From Isoetes taiwanensis (Eukaryota > Streptophyta > Lycopodiopsida > Isoetales > Isoetaceae), in contig JAJEKV010000038.1 in assembly GCA_021234155.1 (NCBI GenBank), positions 9,638,092-9,702,091 on the forward strand: 64,000 nt of DNA, written 5' to 3'. A program made the position numbers and the translations under genes. The notes under the pieces are model-generated. The model did no database searches and was not told the DNA's origin. It worked only from the letters and a program-made list of their open reading frames with translations. Positions 59,201-64,000 of this stretch are shown here, in pieces (position 1 is the stretch's first letter; every line of letters starts with the position of its first letter).

Positions 59201-59995
59201 AGCGTAGTCTTATAACTTCCATTCACACGGGTGCACATCGTCTCCGCATTGAGAAGGGGCGTTGGACTCGGGAAGCCCGGGTAGATAGGCTTTGTCAGTG
59301 TTGCCACCAGGGCGCCATTGAAGCATGTCCTCTAGATCTGCCCAACATTTGCCCATATTCGAGCGTGGTATGTTCAGTTAGTTGTCAGGGTTGCCCTTAA
59401 GGCCATAACCGCATAGGCGTGATTTAGAAGTTGAGGCGAATCATAAGCTTTCTATAATAATTTTGTAGGCGATTACTTTTTGCAACTTGAACTGGTTTAT
59501 AGGAACTCTGGCGAATCTTGCCAACGTTATTATGGTAATTGAAATAAATAAATTAGATGTTAATTCACATACAACTTAAAAGGATTAAAGAAATCTATTA
59601 TGTCTAGCAAAAAATGAGTAGTTGTTGATTTTTTTAATATTCTACTATGGTCCACTAGAGCTAGCAAACAATCACTTGATCTACAATGGTGATAGATCCA
59701 TAGAACTGGAGGCGACGCTCTAGATCTGAGCTAAAAAATGCATGGCTAATTTAAGAAAGGTGGGAGGATGAAATGTTAAAACTTTGGCGAAAGAATATAA
59801 TTTATTTTCAATAGTAACCTATTCAGCTTTAGTATCTCATTTTCAAAAATATTCATAATATAGCCATTTGGCTATAAATAGCCCCTTAAGGGCAACCCTG
59901 TTAGTTGTGCCTGACCAGCCGCTACATTAGTTATTGAATACGACATCCGTGGGCTTGTTGGAATCATACCTCCAGGAGATTATAGATACACGGAC
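56276..59995 (+). pseudogene. LINE-B ORF2: APE endonuclease and reverse transcriptase
   Basis: Endonuclease pieces occur first: AITIAHKIDRYNCYLWVRMQ (about 56505) and VMDYLLVEEQDLHL (about 56950). The reverse transcriptase follows: KATDLDGMHAELLKWVGPP (about 57657), LTQAGFCPGHSIIDHTF (about 57913), YCCFVDFTKAFDTMPWDKLW (about 58010) and LIYADDVDFLAYTPEDMQ (about 58305), in which the catalytic YADD is intact. Then come YKYLGIEFSTTTYTHWDAAI and a Cys-rich end (RLCQCCHQGAIEACPLD). Several stops and frame changes (for example near 57780, 58170, 58485 and 58700) prevent a full-length product, and a MITE interrupts the C-terminus at 59386. It is a dead copy of a family that moved several times here. 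Confidence 0.8.
59386..59900. mobile_element. hAT-type MITE, 515 bp, inside LINE-B
   Basis: The ends CAGGGTTGCCCTTAAGG and its exact inverted copy (59900 back to 59884) are flanked by a perfect 8-bp duplication TTAGTTGT (59378-59385 and 59901-59908). CAGGG termini with 8-bp duplications fit hAT elements. The body is AT-rich and non-coding. Excising it and one TTAGTTGT rejoins LINE-B sequence that aligns continuously with 13580-13690 of the truncated copy. Confidence 0.88.
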
Positions 59996-60090
59996 TCAGT
60001 TGTGTCATCTGCAACAGTACTGATTTGTCGTATACAATTGTACAGTGTACCAGCATACTTATTACTGCTAAGGTTTTTCCCTCGAAATCT

Positions 60091-60189
60091 ACCTACCTGC
60101 CTGCCTGCCTGCATGCCTGCCTGCCTACCTACCTACCTACCTACCTACCTACCTACCTACCTACCTACCTATCTATCTATCTATCTATC
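60091..60189. repeat. (CTGC/CTAC/CTAT)n compound microsatellite
   Basis: About 100 bp of tetranucleotides grade from ctgc to ctac to ctat. They replace the stem-loop seen at the same place in the 3' UTR of the 13-kb LINE-B copy. The microsatellite therefore arose within the LINE 3' UTR. Confidence 0.92.
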
Positions 60190-60347
60190 GAGACGTGGAT
60201 TTTTTAATCCTGACAGTTTTGTTTGGGTCCCATAAGTCAATTGGTCTCCGTGGACAATAAAAAATCTATTCTATTCTATTCTATTCTTAAAAAAAGAGGA
60301 GGAGCCTAGAAACCAACAATCCCATCGATCCGAGCCATCGGATCGCC

Positions 60348-60475
60348 ATTCTGGGAAAGGACGAGCCCCTATATTAGGCTAGTTCCATTCGCAGACCGGT
60401 TTTCGGCGTCTTCTCACAGCAGCATTTTCTTCGTTCTCGGCCGGTTTTGTGTCTCTCGCGAGTCCTTTCCCAGAA
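60348..60475. repeat. short inverted-repeat element, ~128 bp
   Basis: The arms attctgggaaaggac (60348-60362) and gtcctttcccagaat (60461-60475) are exact reverse complements. The interior has a second imperfect pair (gaccggttttcgg / ctcggccggtttt). It could be a tiny MITE, but no target duplication is evident. Confidence 0.55.
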
Positions 60476-62181
60476 TAGCATAGAGAGTGCCAATAATGTG
60501 TGCATGCTCCAACTAGCATAAAGCCTACATTATGACACCTCCCTCCTCAAAGATTACACATAAAAAAAAAAAAGGAAATCAGAACACATACAAACCTAGT
60601 GACTACAATTGTTCAACTCTAGCTACAATAGTTCACGTTTGTAACCATGATCAGACAGTCAAGTTTAGGACCTTCAAGGCTGCAACAATGCTTCACAAAG
60701 CTGTGCTAAAATTCGTCTGTTCAGTGAATGATATTTGTATATTGCCCTGCAGCCCATGCTGCCTACAGGAAGATGAGATCCAAATTAGCAAGAATTCTGT
60801 TACAAATACAATCTATAATTCTAATCATTGTACCTTTTCCCAAAATGATATAACTTGACAATCATGTTGCAGAGGATGTTGAGTCTAAGGACCAAACTGG
60901 ATAAGCCATTTAAGAACTAGACAGTATTATCCGCGATTTCACATTATCCTGCTAATCTGGGAGTAAAGTTAGATAACAATATTAGCTTATAATTAAGCAG
61001 AATTAGCAGTGCATATAGATTTATTAAATGCAAAGCATGGTGGCTACCACAACTGACATACTTAATGAGATATAAGAGTGCATGTAAGATAATAAGACAA
61101 ATTGTCATAATACAACCAGTCAGGGAGTAGATACCAGAGATTGAAGCATGAAAGTTAGGGAACTGTTCCATCAATTTAGGACTTCAAAAAGCACTCCAAT
61201 AAATTGGAACAGATTTGTAGCTTCAGAAGGAAACACATATGCTAAGACAACCATAACTGCTAGATATTACAATGTAGCCAGAATATAGTCCATACAACAT
61301 TTTTCTATAGCAAGCACAAGTGCCATATTAATGGTTTAGAACATATCATATGCTAAAACCCCATTGAACCAAAAGTTCTTCTAATCTCCAAGTAGAATAT
61401 CGAGCATAATTAATTAAATAACTCAACTCAGACAAACAACAGAGCTAGAAGTTCCCAAAACTAAAATCAAAGGCCAAAATAAAATAGGATCCCTAGTGTT
61501 ATGGAATACATGGTTTGGCTAGATATGATACATAGATTTGACCAAGGCAAAAGGCAATTTAAGTAGATTAACTGAATAGAGATCATGGATAGCAGAACAA
61601 TAAAACAAAAAGCGTCGACTTAAATGACAAGAACATATTAGCACTAATGAACTTGCTTGCATATTAACGATGTAAAGATGAGAAATTGTGAAACCCAAGG
61701 CATAAGCCAAATCTGATTTGGCTGGATGATATCATCATATAAATCTTCTTCGGCAATGGAGTTCCATATCATTTGAAGCCACATTCCCTTTAGGAGTATT
61801 CAAAATATTTGTACACATGGCAAAAACCTGCGACTCTTGATGCTGCTAAGGATCCTAAGAATCTGTATCAGCTTATCAAACTGCTCATTGCCCAGGGTGC
61901 CCTCTGCTCCTTGCATTCCTTTTTCTACATAGGGCAAACCCTGATACGTGCTAGCAAAAATACTTAGCATCCTAATCATGCGGATTATGCTTAGCATCTT
62001 AAGCATTAGGCTTAACTTGGTCTATAAATCACAGATATTCCCGCAGCAGAGAAATTGTCTCAGACGTCCAAACGATCGGAACTATTAGGTTTTACTTTCC
62101 CTCAAAATTAGGCCTGTGCCTGCCAATTAAATAATCTCTGGTCTTAGTGTGAAGGGACGTACATGGAAGTGGTCGTGATTC
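60476..62181. other. AT-rich spacer, no gene seen
   Basis: Open frames up to 108 codons show no domain. No repeats or RNA genes were recognised. Confidence 0.5.
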
Positions 62182-62327
62182 TTGCCTCGTAGGGCAATAG
62201 AGATTTCCAAACATATGCAGAATGTGGTATACTGTGACTTGTGGGCATTTTCTTGCCTAATAGGGCAACAGAGATTCCCAAACGTATGCAGAATGTGGTG
62301 TACTGTGACTTGTGACTGTGCATTTTC
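62182..62327. repeat. ~75-bp diverged tandem duplication
   Basis: The phrase agggcaaYagagattYccaa followed by gcagaatgtggtRtactgtg occurs twice (about 62192 and 62262). Confidence 0.82.
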
Positions 62328-62949
62328 CTGCTAACCAATCCATCATGAAACAATCCTACAAATCATATCCTCTTTTGGACCCCAGATCTTAGTAATGACT
62401 TAAAGCCATGCCAAGTGCCTACACAGCAAACAAATTGAGACCTATTGATTTTAATCATCCTGTAGATCACAATAGTTTGGGATGAGATATACTTGTATAA
62501 CATGTCAGAAGCCAACCAACATCGCCCAAGTTATTAGTAATGTCGAATTAGTTGTGAAACGGTTGGTAATGCTTAAACCATTTCTAGCTAGGACCATGTC
62601 TCCACTCAAGATCCCTATGAAGCATAACAAGATAAGGACTAAGCTAGAAAGCAGTCCTGTCATGCAGTTTTCAAATAGATTATGCATGGGGCAAAGTTCT
62701 CTAAGTAAGATCAATAACTACTATTTTGGCATGAGTATAACTCATGTTTGTCGAATGTTCTAAGTAAAATTATTTTAAAGGTCTACTATAATCATGCTAC
62801 TATAAGGTCCCTAAAGACCAATACTGGGCAACAACCTATTCTTAAGAGAATCCAGTTAGTGGAAGCTTAAATTAAGCAACTCTCATCAATTCCTTCTTTC
62901 GTCCATTTGGCAAAACCAACCAAATACAGGCGTCTTAAGGCGATTTCAC
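62328..62949. other. AT-rich spacer, no gene seen
   Basis: A 93-codon plus-strand frame (62482-62763) has no recognisable domain. Nothing else is visible. Confidence 0.5.
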
Positions 62950-63760
62950 CTCCAATGACCTAAAACAACCTTAACAAGATACCCCTTTTCTAACTTTGAT
63001 TACCCCATTTCTCCTCATCCCCCAGTTCTAAAGTGCAATCCCCCCATTACGCCCTTATTACCCCTACTAGACCTACTATTCCATTTCTACTCAATCATTG
63101 TTCTAAGTTGCAATCCCACATTTAGCCCCTCATTACCCCTACTAACCCTAACTACCTATTTCTCGTCATCCCCCTTTCTTCATTTTTTTCATAGAAATCC
63201 CCATCTTCTAAATTACAATCTCCCATTACTCCCTTATTACCCCTACTAACCCTGACTACCTCATTTCTCGTCATCCTCCATTCTTCATTTTTAGTAGAAA
63301 ACCCCGTGTTTTAAATTGCAGTCCCCCTATTACTCCCTTATTATGCCTAGTATCCCTGAATACCCCATTTCTCCTCATCCCCCATTCTTCATTTTTTACA
63401 AAAATCCCCATGTTCTGAATTGCAATCCCCAATTACTCCCTTATTACCCCTACTAAACCTGACTACCCCATTTCTTATCGTCCTCTATTCTTCATTTTTT
63501 TTTTTTTTTTAGAAATCCCCATGTTCTAAATTGCAGTCCCCTTATTACTCCCTCATTATCCCTAGTACCCCTGACTACTCCATTTCTCCTCATCAACCAT
63601 TCTTCATTTTTTACAAGAAAATCCCCATGTTCTAAATTGCAATCCCCCTCTTACTCCCTCACTACCCTAACATAGAACTAGAATCCGCTTCTCCTCAAGA
63701 AACTATCTTTTACTCGTCAATCCCCCATTTTCAAAAGGGGGTATTAGGGAGGATGTGGGC
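62950..63760. repeat. CT-rich cryptic repeat, copy 4
   Basis: The clearest member: a ~120-bp unit (taccccatttctcctcatcc ... attcttcatttttt ... aaatccccatgttctaaatt ... attactcccttattacccct) repeats about six times with indels. It ends in tttcaaaagggggtattagg and gaggatgtgggcatcatctt. Confidence 0.75.
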
Positions 63761-64000
63761 ATCATCTTTTATGTGCTACATAATCTACCATTGTATGTCA
63801 TGCTCCACCAAAGTTTGCATATAATCTAATGGGTATTTGCCAGATTTGTATAAAAACTCCAAAATTCCTACCAGGTCCTTTGCTGCAATCGAAAACTCGA
63901 ACTGGAAATTAAGGATTTCAATAACCCCGAATTTTTTGATGCCTGATCTCACTTACTTTCATGTTTGATTATTGGCCCTATACACGGAGCATCCCCCAGT
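63761..64000. other. spacer to window end
   Basis: No feature seen in the last 240 bases. Confidence 0.5.

Larger units (their letters stand above)
54660..60288 (+). mobile_element. LINE-B, near full-length copy (interrupted by MITE)
   Basis: GC-rich sequence starts near 54660 and is followed by ORF1, ORF2 and a 3' UTR ending in attggtctccgtggacaata and a tail of attct units (60266-60288). The C-terminal coding region is split by a 515-bp hAT MITE (59386-59900). Sister copies at 13.0, 42.8 and 45.4 kb share the 3' end. No flanking target duplication was found. Confidence 0.83.

Noticed and set aside
1-64000. CRISPR array, bacterial operons or rRNA
   Set aside because: No regularly spaced short repeats with unique spacers, no ribosome-binding-site organisation and no rRNA-like stretches; introns and LINEs show a eukaryotic nuclear sequence.

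Overview
This window looks like a transposon-rich stretch of a large land-plant nuclear genome. Evidence for a plant: a dirigent-family gene, a PPR exon, a two-dsRBM DRB-type relic, an iron superoxide dismutase relic, and plant-type LINEs with a terminal zinc-binding domain. AT-rich spacers, short spliced exons and deep nesting of old elements suggest a fern or similar large genome; that is a guess from memory, not something the sequence proves. I see no complete, undamaged cellular gene. The best candidate is the dirigent gene (13964-14507, minus), which has one frameshift just after its signal peptide.

Left third (1-27 kb). A Helitron 3' end (1101-1130) is followed by AT-rich spacer. At 6.96-12.6 kb lie two decayed convergent genes: a coiled-coil/Cys-His protein on the plus strand, and a multi-exon transposase-like gene on the minus strand with DFAEN, WSNG and HGKGEHDGA motifs. 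They may be the two genes of one DNA transposon. Next come a 5'-truncated LINE (family B), the dirigent gene, and several small DNA transposons with clean termini: a Harbinger-like MITE (17153-17293, TTA), a hAT-type element carrying a PPR exon (18505-19409, 8-bp duplication ATAATACC), and a Mutator-like MITE (24109-24539, 9-bp duplication ACAGTATTG) with a probable diverged relative at 20226-20472.

Middle (27-42 kb). An L1-type LINE (family A, about 27334-42111, poly(A) tail at 42094-42111) is split inside ORF1 by an 8382-bp CACTA-like element (28929-37310). That element has about 30-bp terminal inverted repeats, a TTG target duplication and GACGTCGC-rich subterminal islands. Removing the element and one TTG makes the LINE reading frame continuous across the junction. 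The element has no recognisable transposase. It carries a head-to-tail array of a ~1.1 kb repeat and a three-copy repeat with RNA polymerase III-like boxes.

Right third (42-64 kb). LINE-B copies occur at 42817-44080 (minus), 45394-45496 (3' end only) and about 54660-60288 (near full length, itself interrupted by a 515-bp hAT MITE with 8-bp duplication TTAGTTGT). Between them are relics of host genes: a DRB-like pseudogene (44788-45356), one sugar/polyol transporter exon (49967-50078) and an iron superoxide dismutase fragment (52344-52832). A second Helitron 3' end (27065) and a possible 5' end (51365) have compatible orientation and could bound a 24-kb Helitron containing the middle block. 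Four CT-rich cryptically repetitive tracts (14.7, 17.7, 53.4 and 63 kb) appear to form one dispersed repeat family.
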